Numbered from the stretch's first letter, positions 19,174-27,759 are shown. The stretch is DNA of 64,000 bases from Mesorhizobium sp. M2E.F.Ca.ET.219.01.1.1 (GCF_004016445.2 NZ_SADT02000004.1:388500-452499), one strand, 5' to 3'. Notes: generated by a model from the letters alone, not told the origin. Made by a program: numbers and translations.

Positions 19174-20187
19174 ATGGCGACCGAGCGGAAGGAGGTTCCG
19201 CTCACCGGGAGGACAGGGTTGATCGGACGGCAAACCGCCGTGCATGCGGATTTGGTCCAGGCTTCGATCGCAAAGAGCGACGCGGCCCATTCGGCATTGG
19301 TGGCCTCATGGCGGCGCTCGCTGCAACTGCACCATCTCGATCCGGCCGAGCGCAAGGCGCCCAAGCGGCTGACCGAAGGTGAGTTGAGAGAAGCCCGGCA
19401 GCGCATGGAGCGAATGATCCGCGCCGCCGAGACGAGCCTCAACCGGCTCTATCAGGCAGTCGGCGGTGTGGGTTGCTGCGTGATGCTGGCCGATCGCGAG
19501 GGCATCCCGGTCGAGCGCCGGGGCGCGGTCGCCGACGACGAGACCTTCGACGAATGGGGCCTGTGGACCGGCACGGTCTGGAGCGAAGACAGTGAAGGCA
19601 CCAACGGCATCGGCACCTGCCTTGCCGAGCAGCGGGCGCTGACCATCCATCGCGACCAGCATTTCTTCTCGCGCAACACGCTCATGAGCTGCACCACGGC
19701 GCCGGTCTTCGACCATGAAGGCAACCTGGCAGCCGCGCTCGACGTATCGTCCTGCCGTTCTGACCTGACGGAAGGCTTCGTCCAGCTTATCTCGGTCGCG
19801 GTGGGCGACGCCGCGCGCCGTATCGAGGCCGAGAATTTCCGTATGGTCTATTCCAATGCCCGCATCCTGCTTGCACCGGTTGCCGAGCGCAGCGCCGGCG
19901 CACTGATCGCCGTCGATCAGGATGATCTGGTGATCGGCGCGACGCGGTCTGCGCGCCTCGCGCTTGGCATAACGGGCGAAGCCCTGGCCCGGGGTTTGCT
20001 GGCTGCCGACATCCTCGGCGACCATGCGAAGGTAAAGGAAGACCTCGACAACGCCGAGCGCGGCGCGCTGCAACGGGCAATGGCGCGGGCCGGCGGCAAT
20101 GTCTCGGCGGCCGCCCAAAACCTCGGCATTTCGCGCGCGACGCTGCATCGCAAGCTTGCCCGTTTCGAAATCCGCCGCCCGCATTGA
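19174..20187 (+). CDS. AcoR-like transcriptional regulator (GAF + Fis-type HTH, no AAA+ domain)
   Basis: The 337-residue protein resembles AcoR-type activators of acetoin, alcohol and aldehyde genes. An N-terminal region with SWRRSLQLHHLDP is followed by a GAF-like sensor domain (about 95-235). A Fis-type helix-turn-helix lies at the C-terminus (GGNVSAAAQNLGISRATLHRKLARF). The central sigma-54-contacting AAA+ domain of full-length AcoR is absent, so it probably regulates a sigma-70 promoter or acts as repressor. A GTG 21 codons upstream (19111) is an alternative start. The next gene is an aldehyde dehydrogenase, with a perfect palindrome between them. Confidence 0.85.
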   Translation: MATERKEVPLTGRTGLIGRQTAVHADLVQASIAKSDAAHSALVASWRRSLQLHHLDPAERKAPKRLTEGELREARQRMERMIRAAETSLNRLYQAVGGVGCCVMLADREGIPVERRGAVADDETFDEWGLWTGTVWSEDSEGTNGIGTCLAEQRALTIHRDQHFFSRNTLMSCTTAPVFDHEGNLAAALDVSSCRSDLTEGFVQLISVAVGDAARRIEAENFRMVYSNARILLAPVAERSAGALIAVDQDDLVIGATRSARLALGITGEALARGLLAADILGDHAKVKEDLDNAERGALQRAMARAGGNVSAAAQNLGISRATLHRKLARFEIRRPH

Positions 20188-20202
20188 TTTCTCGACGTGA
20201 CC

Positions 20203-20220
20203 TGTCGCAGTTCTGCGACA
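20203..20220. promoter_or_regulatory. Perfect 18-bp palindrome, candidate operator
   Basis: TGTCGCAG (20203-20210), TT, CTGCGACA (20213-20220) is a perfect inverted repeat 108 nt before the aldehyde dehydrogenase start and 15 nt after the AcoR-like gene stop. Fis-type activators bind palindromes of this size, so the product of the gene upstream is the natural candidate. That link is inference. Confidence 0.6.
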
Positions 20221-20328
20221 CTCGGCGGCCACGATCCGTTCTCCCGGGGATGACACGCTAAAGAGCATCGGCAAGTGTTTCCAGCGACGCGCCACATTCC
20301 GTGACGCCGTTTTGCTGGGAGGCAGACA

Positions 20329-21846
20329 ATGAACAAGGTTGAGTTCTCACGCACGGCCAAGGTCCCCTTCGCCAAGCGCTATGACAACTTCATCGGCGGC
20401 CGCTGGGTCGCTCCGCATGCCGGAAAATACTTCGACAACATCTCGCCGGTGACCGGCCGGCCGCTTTGCGAAATCGCAAGGTCCGACGCGCAGGACGTCG
20501 AAGCCGCACTCGACGCCGCGCATAAGGCGAAGGACGCCTGGGGCAAGACCAGCCCGGCGGCCCGCGCCTTGATCCTCAATCGCATTGCCGACCGCATGGA
20601 AGACAATCTCGACCTGCTGGCGCTCGCCGAGACCTGGGACAACGGCAAGCCGATCCGCGAGACGACGGCGGCGGACCTGCCTCTGGCCATCGACCACTTC
20701 CGCTATTTCGCCGGCGTCCTTCGCAGCCAGGAGGGCAGCCTTTCCGAGATCGACCACGACACGGTCGCCTATCATTTCCACGAGCCGCTGGGTGTCGTCG
20801 GCCAGATCATTCCTTGGAACTTCCCGTTGCTGATGGCCTGCTGGAAGCTGGCGCCCGCGCTCGCCGCCGGCAATTGCGTGGTGCTGAAGCCGGCCGAGCA
20901 GACGCCCGCCACCATCATGCTGTGGGCCGACCTTATCGGCGACCTTTTGCCGGAGGGCGTGCTCAACATCGTCAACGGCTTCGGCCTCGAGGCCGGCAAG
21001 CCGCTGGCATCGTCGAACCGCATCGCCAAGATCGCCTTCACCGGCGAGACGACGACCGGCCGCCTGATCATGCAGTATGCCTCGCAGAATCTCATCCCCG
21101 TGACGCTGGAGCTCGGCGGCAAGTCGCCCAACATCTTCTTCCAAGACGTCGTTGCCGAGGACGACGACTTCTTCGACAAGGCGATCGAGGGCTTCGTCAT
21201 GTTCGCGCTCAACCAGGGCGAGGTCTGCACGTGCCCGAGCCGCGCGCTGGTGCATGAGAAGATCTACGACAAGTTCATGGAGCGCGCGCTGAAGCGCGTC
21301 GAGGCGATCGTGCAGGGCGATCCGCTCGATCCAGCGACCATGATCGGCGCGCAGGCGTCGAGCGAGCAGCTGGCGAAGATCCTCTCCTACTTCGAAATCG
21401 GTCGCCAGGAAGGAGCCCAGGTGCTGACCGGCGGCGAGCAGAACCATCTGCCGGGCGATCTTGCCGGCGGCTACTACGTGAAGCCGACCGTCTTCAAGGG
21501 TCACAACAAGATGCGCATCTTCCAGGAAGAGATCTTCGGGCCGGTGGTGTCGGTGACGACCTTCAAGGATGATGACGAGGCGCTGTCGATCGCCAATGAC
21601 ACGCTGTACGGCCTCGGCGCCGGTATCTGGAGCCGCGACGCGAACCGCTGCTACCGCTTCGGCCGCGCCATCCAGGCGGGCCGCGTCTGGACCAACTGCT
21701 ATCACGCGTATCCGGCGCATGCCGCCTTCGGCGGTTACAAGCAGTCCGGCATCGGCCGCGAGACGCACAAGATGATGCTCGACCACTATCAGCAGACCAA
21801 GAACATGCTGGTCAGCTACAGCCCGAAGAAGCTCGGCTTCTTCTGA
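20329..21846 (+). CDS. NAD-dependent aldehyde dehydrogenase (ExaC/AcoD type)
   Basis: This 505-residue enzyme oxidises acetaldehyde or similar short aldehydes to acids with NAD. The NAD-binding segment IIPWNFPLLMACWKLAPALA, the catalytic Glu region LELGGKSPN and the catalytic Cys300 in NQGEVCTCPSR are all present. The C-terminus SYSPKKLGFF is typical of the ExaC/AcoD subgroup. It lies after an AcoR-like regulator and before a DUF779 gene, a grouping known from alcohol and acetoin metabolism. RBS GGGAGG precedes the ATG. Confidence 0.93.
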   Translation: MNKVEFSRTAKVPFAKRYDNFIGGRWVAPHAGKYFDNISPVTGRPLCEIARSDAQDVEAALDAAHKAKDAWGKTSPAARALILNRIADRMEDNLDLLALAETWDNGKPIRETTAADLPLAIDHFRYFAGVLRSQEGSLSEIDHDTVAYHFHEPLGVVGQIIPWNFPLLMACWKLAPALAAGNCVVLKPAEQTPATIMLWADLIGDLLPEGVLNIVNGFGLEAGKPLASSNRIAKIAFTGETTTGRLIMQYASQNLIPVTLELGGKSPNIFFQDVVAEDDDFFDKAIEGFVMFALNQGEVCTCPSRALVHEKIYDKFMERALKRVEAIVQGDPLDPATMIGAQASSEQLAKILSYFEIGRQEGAQVLTGGEQNHLPGDLAGGYYVKPTVFKGHNKMRIFQEEIFGPVVSVTTFKDDDEALSIANDTLYGLGAGIWSRDANRCYRFGRAIQAGRVWTNCYHAYPAHAAFGGYKQSGIGRETHKMMLDHYQQTKNMLVSYSPKKLGFF

Positions 21847-21911
21847 TCCTCCCGGGCCGTAGGGAGGGGAGGGCGCGCCTGTCGTGCCCTCCCGCTCTTG
21901 AAGGAGGAATG

Positions 21912-22277
21912 ATGGACAAGATGTCCTTGGACAAAGTCTCGGCCACGCCGGAGGCCGAGGCGCTTCTTGCCGAGATCATAGCCGATCACGGCCCGGTTCT
22001 GTTCCACCAATCCGGCGGCTGTTGCGACGGTTCTTCGCCGATGTGCTACCCGCGCGGCGATTTCATCGTCGGCGACAGCGACGTCAAGCTGGGCGAGATC
22101 GGTGACACGCCGGTCTTTATCAGCGCCTCGCAATATGAAGTTTGGAAGCACACCGATCTCATCATCGATGTCGTGCCGGGCAGGGGCGGCATGTTCTCGC
22201 TCGACAATGGCCGCGAGAAGCGGTTCCTGACGCGCTCGACGGTTTGCGCGGTGTCGCCGCCATCTTCCACCGACTGA
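21912..22277 (+). CDS. DUF779 family protein
   Basis: The 121-residue product belongs to DUF779, proteins of unknown function nearly always beside acetaldehyde dehydrogenase genes. Cysteines are concentrated in HQSGGCCDGSSPMCYPRGDF (about residues 36-55), suggesting metal binding or a redox role. RBS AAGGAGG lies 4 nt before this ATG; the overlapping ATG at 21909 is too close to it. It is probably co-transcribed with the dehydrogenase 65 nt upstream. Confidence 0.85.
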   Translation: MDKMSLDKVSATPEAEALLAEIIADHGPVLFHQSGGCCDGSSPMCYPRGDFIVGDSDVKLGEIGDTPVFISASQYEVWKHTDLIIDVVPGRGGMFSLDNGREKRFLTRSTVCAVSPPSSTD

Positions 22278-22402
22278 GTGAACGGAACCAGCCCGCCGTC
22301 AGCGCCTCGATTGGGGTAATCGTCGGGCTTTGTTGGGTCTTTGGCTCGCAACCGCTTCGCCTTAGTGCTATGGCGCCGCTTTCGAATTGGAAAAGCGAAG
22401 TC

Positions 22403-23383
22403 ATGGCAGGTGTTGAACAGATCACGGTGGAAGCCGGCGAGGCGGGCATGCGGCTCGACCGCTGGTTCAAGGTCCATTACCCGGGCCTCGGCTTTGGCCA
22501 CCTGCAAAAGCTGTTGCGTTCGGGCCAGGTTCGCGTCGACGGCGGACGGGTGAAGGCCGACACGCGCGTCGAGCCCGGCCAGTCCGTCCGGGTTCCGCCA
22601 CTCGACGTCGACAAGAAGGGCGAGGCCTCGCTCACCGGCCACTCGATCCGTAACCAGGGCGATGCCGACGTGCTCGCCAAGATGCTCCTGCACGAGGACC
22701 CGAAGGTCTTCGTCTTCAACAAGCCGGCCGGCCTGGCGGTGCAGGGCGGCTCGGGCGTCACCCGCAATGTCGACGACATGCTGGAGGCCTGGCGCAACCA
22801 GAAGGGCGAGAAGCCCCGGCTTGTCCACCGCCTCGACCGCGACACGTCGGGCGTGCTGGTGGTTGCCCGCACGCGTCTTGCCGCGATGAAGCTCTCGGAA
22901 GCGTTCCGGGCGCGCGAGACGAAGAAAACCTACTGGGCGCTGGTCAAGGGCGTTCCGCCGAAGCGCGAGGACAAGATCTCGACCTGGCTGGTCAAGGAGG
23001 CGACGCCGGACGGCGACCGCGTGCGCATCGCCAAGCATGGCGAGAAGGGCGCCGACCATGCCGTTTCCTATTATCGTGTGGTCGAGCAGGCGGCGCAGTC
23101 GCTGTCCTGGCTGGAGATGGAGCCCTATACCGGCCGCACGCATCAGCTGCGCGTCCACGCCGCCCATATCGGCTGCCCGATCATCGGCGACCCGAAATAT
23201 TTCGAGGCCGATACCAATTGGGAGTTTCCGGGCGGCATCCAGAACCGTCTGCACCTCCATGCACGCCGCATCGTCATCCCGCATCCGGACCAGGGCGTCA
23301 TCGACGTGACGGCGCCGATGCCGCCGCATATGCGCCAGAGCTGGAACCTGCTCGGCTTCGACGAACAGAGCGCGGAGGACTGA
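22403..23383 (+). CDS. RluC/RluD-family ribosomal large-subunit pseudouridine synthase
   Basis: The 326-residue protein has an S4 RNA-binding domain at the start (RLDRWFKVHYPGLGFGHLQKLLRSGQVRVDGGRV) and an RsuA/RluA catalytic domain. The catalytic aspartate is Asp145 in HRLDRDTSGVLVVA. It converts uridines of 23S rRNA to pseudouridine. The start at 22403 gives the normal N-terminus; ATG at 22370 would add 11 residues. It ends 2 nt before the next gene, an EamA exporter. RluC is the most likely member but target sites cannot be read from sequence. Confidence 0.93.
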   Translation: MAGVEQITVEAGEAGMRLDRWFKVHYPGLGFGHLQKLLRSGQVRVDGGRVKADTRVEPGQSVRVPPLDVDKKGEASLTGHSIRNQGDADVLAKMLLHEDPKVFVFNKPAGLAVQGGSGVTRNVDDMLEAWRNQKGEKPRLVHRLDRDTSGVLVVARTRLAAMKLSEAFRARETKKTYWALVKGVPPKREDKISTWLVKEATPDGDRVRIAKHGEKGADHAVSYYRVVEQAAQSLSWLEMEPYTGRTHQLRVHAAHIGCPIIGDPKYFEADTNWEFPGGIQNRLHLHARRIVIPHPDQGVIDVTAPMPPHMRQSWNLLGFDEQSAED

Positions 23384-23385
23384 GA

Positions 23386-24303
23386 TTGAGCGTTGCGCCC
23401 GCACTGGATCGCCGTGACGCGGTCGACGTGGCGGCAGCGGCCATCATGGTCGGGCTGACCTTCTCGTGGGGGCTGAACTACGTCGCCGCCAAGATCTCCT
23501 ACGCAGGCTACGACCCCGTCTTCGTCTCGATCGCCCGTTCGCTCCTCGGTGGGCTCTGCGTGCTTGGCTGGTGCCGGCTGCGCGGCGTCAAGCTGTTCGA
23601 AGAGGATGGAACGCTGGCCGCCGGCATTGTCGTCGGCATGCTTTTCGGCGTCGAGTTCCTGTGCCTCTATATCGGCCTCGAACACACCACCGTCGCCCGC
23701 AACACGCTGCTGGTCAACACCATGCCGTTCTGGGTGCTGATCGGCGGTCATTTCCTGCTCGGCGAGCACATCAACGCGCGCAAGCTTGGCGGGCTTGTTC
23801 TGGCCTTCTGCGGCCTGGTGGCCGTGTTCTCGGACGGCATTGTCGCAGGCACCGACACGACCCTTCTGGGCGATCTGCTCAGCCTGGGTTCCGGAGTCCT
23901 GTGGGCAGCGACCAGCATCGTCATCAAGCGCTCGAAACTGGTCGCGACCAGCGCCGAGAAACTGCTGCTCTACCAACTGGCCGGCGCCGCCGTCGTCGGT
24001 GTCATGGTGATGCCCTTGGCCGGTCCGCCCATCCGCGCGGTGGCCGCCTTGCCGACGCTGGCGCTGCTCTTCCAGTCTTTCTATATCGTCGCGTTCACCT
24101 ATGTATTGTGGTTCTGGTTGCTTCGGCGCTACCCCGCGTCCGGCCTGTCGAGCTTCGCCTTCCTGTCGCCGGTGTTCGGCGTCTTGTGCGGCGCGGTGGT
24201 CCTTGGTGAAGCGCCGACGACCAGGATATTCCTGGCTCTGGCCCTGATCGCCGCGGGCCTCATCATCGTCAACCGGCCGGCGCGCAGGCAGCCAACAGTT
24301 TAG
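23386..24303 (+). CDS. EamA-family (DMT superfamily) transporter
   Basis: This 305-residue membrane protein has about ten predicted helices in two EamA repeats (VGLTFSWGLNYVAAKISYAGYDPVFVSIARSL and LGDLLSLGSGVLWAATSIVIKRSK). The family exports amino acids or other metabolites; the substrate here cannot be predicted. TTG at 23386 is chosen because GGAGG lies 7 nt upstream, just before the rluC-type stop, leaving a 2-nt gap and implying one operon. Confidence 0.88.
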   Translation: MSVAPALDRRDAVDVAAAAIMVGLTFSWGLNYVAAKISYAGYDPVFVSIARSLLGGLCVLGWCRLRGVKLFEEDGTLAAGIVVGMLFGVEFLCLYIGLEHTTVARNTLLVNTMPFWVLIGGHFLLGEHINARKLGGLVLAFCGLVAVFSDGIVAGTDTTLLGDLLSLGSGVLWAATSIVIKRSKLVATSAEKLLLYQLAGAAVVGVMVMPLAGPPIRAVAALPTLALLFQSFYIVAFTYVLWFWLLRRYPASGLSSFAFLSPVFGVLCGAVVLGEAPTTRIFLALALIAAGLIIVNRPARRQPTV

Positions 24304-24313
24304 GGAGTTCGAC

Positions 24314-25105
24314 ATGCGCGACATCCTCGAAGACCTCGAAGCCGGAAAACTGCTTTCCGACCCCGATCCCGTGCGCCGCGCCCAGATCCAGATGAAGACG
24401 CCGCTGCCGAAACGTTTCTACAAGGCGGTTTCGGTTGTCCCGGTGGAAAACGGCTTTGCCGTGCATCTCGACGGCAGGCCGGTGCGCACGCCGGGCAAGG
24501 CCGTGATGGTGCTGCCGACCGAAAAGGCCGCCGCGCTGGTTGCTGGCGAGTTCGGCGCGCAGGGTGAGATCATCGACCCCGTGACGATGCCGGTCATGCG
24601 CCTCGTCAACACCGCCATCGACGGCGTCGCCTCCGACCCGCAGGCGGTGCTGGAAGATGTATTGCGCTTCGCCTCGTCCGATCTGCTTTGCTACCGCGCC
24701 GACGGTCCGCAAGGTCTGGTCGATCGTCAGAACAAGCTGTGGGATCCGGTGCTGGACTGGGCACGCGGCAGCCTCGGCGCGCGCTTCAACCTTGCCGAAG
24801 GCATCATCCATGTCGAGCAGCCGCGCGAAGCGATCGCCATCCTCGGCGCGTATCTCGGCGAGCGTGCCGAGCCGATGCGGCTGGCCGCGATCCATGTCAT
24901 GACGGCGCTGACCGGCTCGGCGCTGCTGGCGCTGGCCGTCGATTTCGGCGAGCTCGACGCCGAGGAAGCTTGGCTTGCGGCCCACGTCGACGAGGACTGG
25001 CAGATCGAGCACTGGGGCCAGGACGCGGAGGCTGTCTCGCGCCGCTCGGCCCGCAAGCGCGACATGATGGCGGCGGTCAGCCTGCTCGAGGCACTGCAGG
25101 GCTGA
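24314..25105 (+). CDS. ATP12-family chaperone for F1F0-ATPase assembly
   Basis: The 263-residue protein belongs to the ATP12 family, which in mitochondria protects the F1 alpha subunit before assembly; alphaproteobacterial members are thought to do the same. The start MRDILEDLEAGKLLSDPDPVRRAQIQ and FYKAVSVVPVENGFAVHLDGRPVRTPGK are characteristic. AGGGAG precedes the ATG. It lies 10 nt after the EamA gene, probably in one transcript with it. No ATP synthase genes are in the window. Confidence 0.9.
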   Translation: MRDILEDLEAGKLLSDPDPVRRAQIQMKTPLPKRFYKAVSVVPVENGFAVHLDGRPVRTPGKAVMVLPTEKAAALVAGEFGAQGEIIDPVTMPVMRLVNTAIDGVASDPQAVLEDVLRFASSDLLCYRADGPQGLVDRQNKLWDPVLDWARGSLGARFNLAEGIIHVEQPREAIAILGAYLGERAEPMRLAAIHVMTALTGSALLALAVDFGELDAEEAWLAAHVDEDWQIEHWGQDAEAVSRRSARKRDMMAAVSLLEALQG

Positions 25106-25290
25106 GCACTGCGCCGCTCCCGCAGCGCACCTAATACCAAAGTCATAATCCCATCGTCGCGGTGCCTTTCAGCCGTCATTTCTGTCATTTTTTGCTTCGT
25201 TGGCTGTGTCTTGAGTCCGCTTTCGGAGGAACGCGAACGGTGGCGCGCAGCCAATAAAGGACAGACGGGATCTCACGGGAGGATATTCAA

Positions 25291-27177
25291 ATGGCAATGG
25301 CATCGGCCGCCGGCGGAACCAGCCGCGGCATGACGCGGGAGGAGAAGAAAGTCATCTTCGCCTCATCGCTCGGCACCGTTTTCGAATGGTATGATTTCTA
25401 TCTTTACGGCTCGCTGGCAGCCTTCATCGGCTCGACCTTCTTCAGTCCGGCGATCCCGGAGGCGACGCGCAACATCTTCGCGCTGCTGGCCTTTGCCGCC
25501 GGCTTCCTGGTGCGCCCGTTCGGCGCGCTGGTGTTCGGCCGCATCGGCGACCTCGTCGGCCGCAAATACACCTTCCTCGTCACCATGACGATCATGGGCC
25601 TGTCGACCTTCCTGGTCGGCCTGCTGCCCGGCTATGCCAGTTGGGGCATCGCGGCTCCGGTGATCCTGATCGGGCTGCGCATGCTGCAGGGCCTGGCGCT
25701 CGGCGGCGAATATGGCGGCGCCGCGACCTATGTCGCCGAGCATGCGCCCGACGATCGCCGTGGCTACTACACGTCATGGATCCAGACCACGGCGACGCTC
25801 GGCCTGTTCCTGTCGCTCATCGTCATCCTGATCGTGCAGGCCTCGCTCAGCAAGGAAACCTATACAAGCTGGGGCTGGCGCATTCCCTTCATCGTTTCCT
25901 TCCTGCTGCTGGCCGTTTCGGTCTGGATTCGGCTTTCGCTGTCGGAATCGCCGACCTTCCAGCGTATGAAGGACGAGGGCAAGGGCTCCAAGGCGCCGCT
26001 GACGGAGGCTTTCGGCCAGTGGAAAAACGCCAAGATCGCCCTTCTGGCGCTGCTCGGCCTTACCGCCGGCCAGGCCGTGATCTGGTACAACGGCCAGTTC
26101 TACGCCCTGTTCTTCCTCACCAACGTGCTGAAGGTCGACGCGCAGTCGGTCAACATCATGATCGCCATCGCACTTGCGATCGGCTCTATCTTCTTCGTCG
26201 TGTTCGGCTGGCTGTCCGACAAGATCGGCCGCAAGCCGATCATCATGGCCGGACTGGCTTTGGGCATCGTCTGCACCTTCCCGCTGTTCAAGGCGTTGAC
26301 TTCTGCCGCCAACCCGGCTCTGGCCACCGCCCAGCAGAACACCCGCGCGACGGTGACGGCAGCGCCCGGCGACTGCAGGTTCCAGTTCAACCCGGTCGGC
26401 ACGGCGAAGTTCACGACATCCTGCGATATCGCGACCTCGTTCCTGACCAAGAACTCGGTGCCATACGACGTTGTCACGACGGCCGCGCCTGGAACTGCGG
26501 CCACGGTCAAGATCGGCAACGAGACGGTGGAGTCTTATGACGCCGTTGCCGCCGGCGATCAGGCCAAGGCCAAGGAGGGGGTCTTCCAGAAGGCGGTGAA
26601 CATGGCGCTGAAAGACGGCGGCTATCCGCTGAAGCGCGCGGCGGCCAAGGTGGCGGACCAGAAGCTCGACGCCTTCATCGCGGCCAATCCGGAACTGAAG
26701 CTCGACGCTGCGGCCATTCGCGGCGGCGAGAAGGCGACGGTCCCGACCGAGCAGGCGATCGCCGACAAGATCCTGACCAAGGATGAGGCGGCCGGCGCGA
26801 CGGAAGTCACGGTCTACACCATACCGGGCGGCGGCGCGTTCGCCATGTTCGCCGACCCGGCTGCCATCAACTGGCCGATGACGATCGGCATCCTGTTCAT
26901 CCTGGTGCTGTTCGTGACCATGGTCTATGGGCCGATCGCCGCTATCCTGGTCGAGATGTTCCCGACCCGCATCCGCTACACCGGCATGTCGTTGCCTTAC
27001 CATATCGGCAACGGCTGGTTCGGCGGCCTGCTGCCCGCGACCGTGTTCGCGCTCAGCGCCTATAAGGGCGATATCTACTACGGTCTCTGGTACCCGGTGA
27101 TCATCGCGGCGATGTCGCTGATCATCGGCATGATCTTTGTCAGGGATACGCTCGGCACCGATCTGCACGCCAAATAG
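25291..27177 (+). CDS. MFS transporter (metabolite:H+ symporter type) with large periplasmic insertion
   Basis: This 628-residue transporter looks like the MHS group (ShiA/ProP/KgtP relatives). Twelve helices are visible, starting with SSLGTVFEWYDFYLYGSLAAFIG and the RIGDLVGRKYTF signature. Between helices 9 and 10, about 190 residues (338-527) are inserted, with two cysteines (362, 378) and otherwise Ala/Lys-rich sequence. By normal MFS topology this loop is periplasmic. Ordinary MHS proteins are about 430-450 residues. A strong terminator follows. The substrate is unknown; organic acids or osmolytes are typical. Confidence 0.88.
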   Translation: MAMASAAGGTSRGMTREEKKVIFASSLGTVFEWYDFYLYGSLAAFIGSTFFSPAIPEATRNIFALLAFAAGFLVRPFGALVFGRIGDLVGRKYTFLVTMTIMGLSTFLVGLLPGYASWGIAAPVILIGLRMLQGLALGGEYGGAATYVAEHAPDDRRGYYTSWIQTTATLGLFLSLIVILIVQASLSKETYTSWGWRIPFIVSFLLLAVSVWIRLSLSESPTFQRMKDEGKGSKAPLTEAFGQWKNAKIALLALLGLTAGQAVIWYNGQFYALFFLTNVLKVDAQSVNIMIAIALAIGSIFFVVFGWLSDKIGRKPIIMAGLALGIVCTFPLFKALTSAANPALATAQQNTRATVTAAPGDCRFQFNPVGTAKFTTSCDIATSFLTKNSVPYDVVTTAAPGTAATVKIGNETVESYDAVAAGDQAKAKEGVFQKAVNMALKDGGYPLKRAAAKVADQKLDAFIAANPELKLDAAAIRGGEKATVPTEQAIADKILTKDEAAGATEVTVYTIPGGGAFAMFADPAAINWPMTIGILFILVLFVTMVYGPIAAILVEMFPTRIRYTGMSLPYHIGNGWFGGLLPATVFALSAYKGDIYYGLWYPVIIAAMSLIIGMIFVRDTLGTDLHAK

Positions 27178-27200
27178 CCACCGATCGATCCACTGCAACA

Positions 27201-27234
27201 AAAGCCCGGCGCGAGCGATCGCGCCGGGCTTTTT
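27201..27234 (+). terminator. Intrinsic terminator after the MFS gene
   Basis: AAAGCCCGGCGCGA and TCGCGCCGGGCTTTT form a 14-bp stem around GCGA, with T at the 3' end and A at the 5' end. It can also act on the other strand, for gstI. Confidence 0.88.
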
Positions 27235-27260
27235 CGCCCATGAAAACTAAGGGGCGATGA

Positions 27261-27452
27261 TCAGCTCTTGCTCTGATTTTCTTCCTCGACAGCGGCCTCG
27301 TGGTACCAGCCGTCAAAGTCGGCGTGCTCGCCACGAAGCGTCGCAAGCTCTGCCGCGAATTTCGCCTTGGCGCCTAAATTTGAGGCAGACTTGCGTCCTG
27401 CCAGCGGGAACATCAGGATTTTTGCCGACGGACGGGCGGAGACGATCTCCAT
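27261..27452 (-). CDS. gstI: GstI, translational inhibitor of glnII (DUF2735 family)
   Basis: This 63-residue protein has the pattern SAKILMFPLAGR near its start and FDGWYHEAAVEEE near its end, as in the DUF2735 family. In Rhizobium leguminosarum, gstI encodes a 63-residue protein divergent from glnII that blocks glnII expression post-transcriptionally. Length, sequence pattern and divergent position all agree here. AAAGGAG lies just before the start on the minus strand. The MFS terminator sits 27 nt past its stop and may serve both strands. Inhibitory activity is inferred by homology. Confidence 0.85.
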   Translation of the reverse strand: MEIVSARPSAKILMFPLAGRKSASNLGAKAKFAAELATLRGEHADFDGWYHEAAVEEENQSKS

Positions 27453-27518
27453 TGCCGGTCTCCTTTCTTTTTAAGAGGCTTTTCGATTCACCTTCCCGCA
27501 ATGTAGGTTCTGCGATTC

Positions 27519-27569
27519 ATTTAGGCAATATGCCTATCAAAAGATCAATATTTGCATATTATTTAGGCA
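27519..27569. promoter_or_regulatory. ATTTAGGCA repeats and TAGGCA palindrome between gstI and glnII
   Basis: TAGGCA-ATA-TGCCTA (27522-27536) is a perfect palindrome. A second ATTTAGGCA (27561-27569) lies exactly 42 bp after the first (27519-27527), close to four helical turns. They lie about 100-150 nt upstream of the glnII sigma-54 promoter, where NtrC sites are expected, but do not match the usual TGCAC-N-GTGCA pattern. They may instead control gstI. Confidence 0.45.
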
Positions 27570-27665
27570 TAACGTAGCTCTGATTGATCTCATCGCAGCG
27601 CTGAGACGGCTCAGCAAAACCAACACAATCTCGTGACCATTTTGCCGCACCCGGCCATGGGGGTG

Positions 27666-27680
27666 TGGCATACGATTTGC
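27666..27680 (+). promoter_or_regulatory. Sigma-54 (RpoN) promoter of glnII
   Basis: TGGCATACGATTTGC matches the -24/-12 consensus TGGCAC-N5-TTGC, with GG and GC exactly 10 nt apart. Transcription would start near 27692, giving a leader of about 68 nt before glnII. glnII is a known RpoN/NtrC target in rhizobia. Confidence 0.85.
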
Positions 27681-27759
27681 ATTTTAACGACCGGCAGGCC
27701 GGCTCGCTCGGCCATGCGTCGACACCGCGTGCGGTGATCAAGCAACGAGAGGCTCTAGA

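Noticed and set aside
25130..25160. Possible mobile-element remnant at AATACCAAAGTCATAATCCC
   Set aside because: Only a short AT-richer stretch; no inverted ends, duplication or transposase remains.
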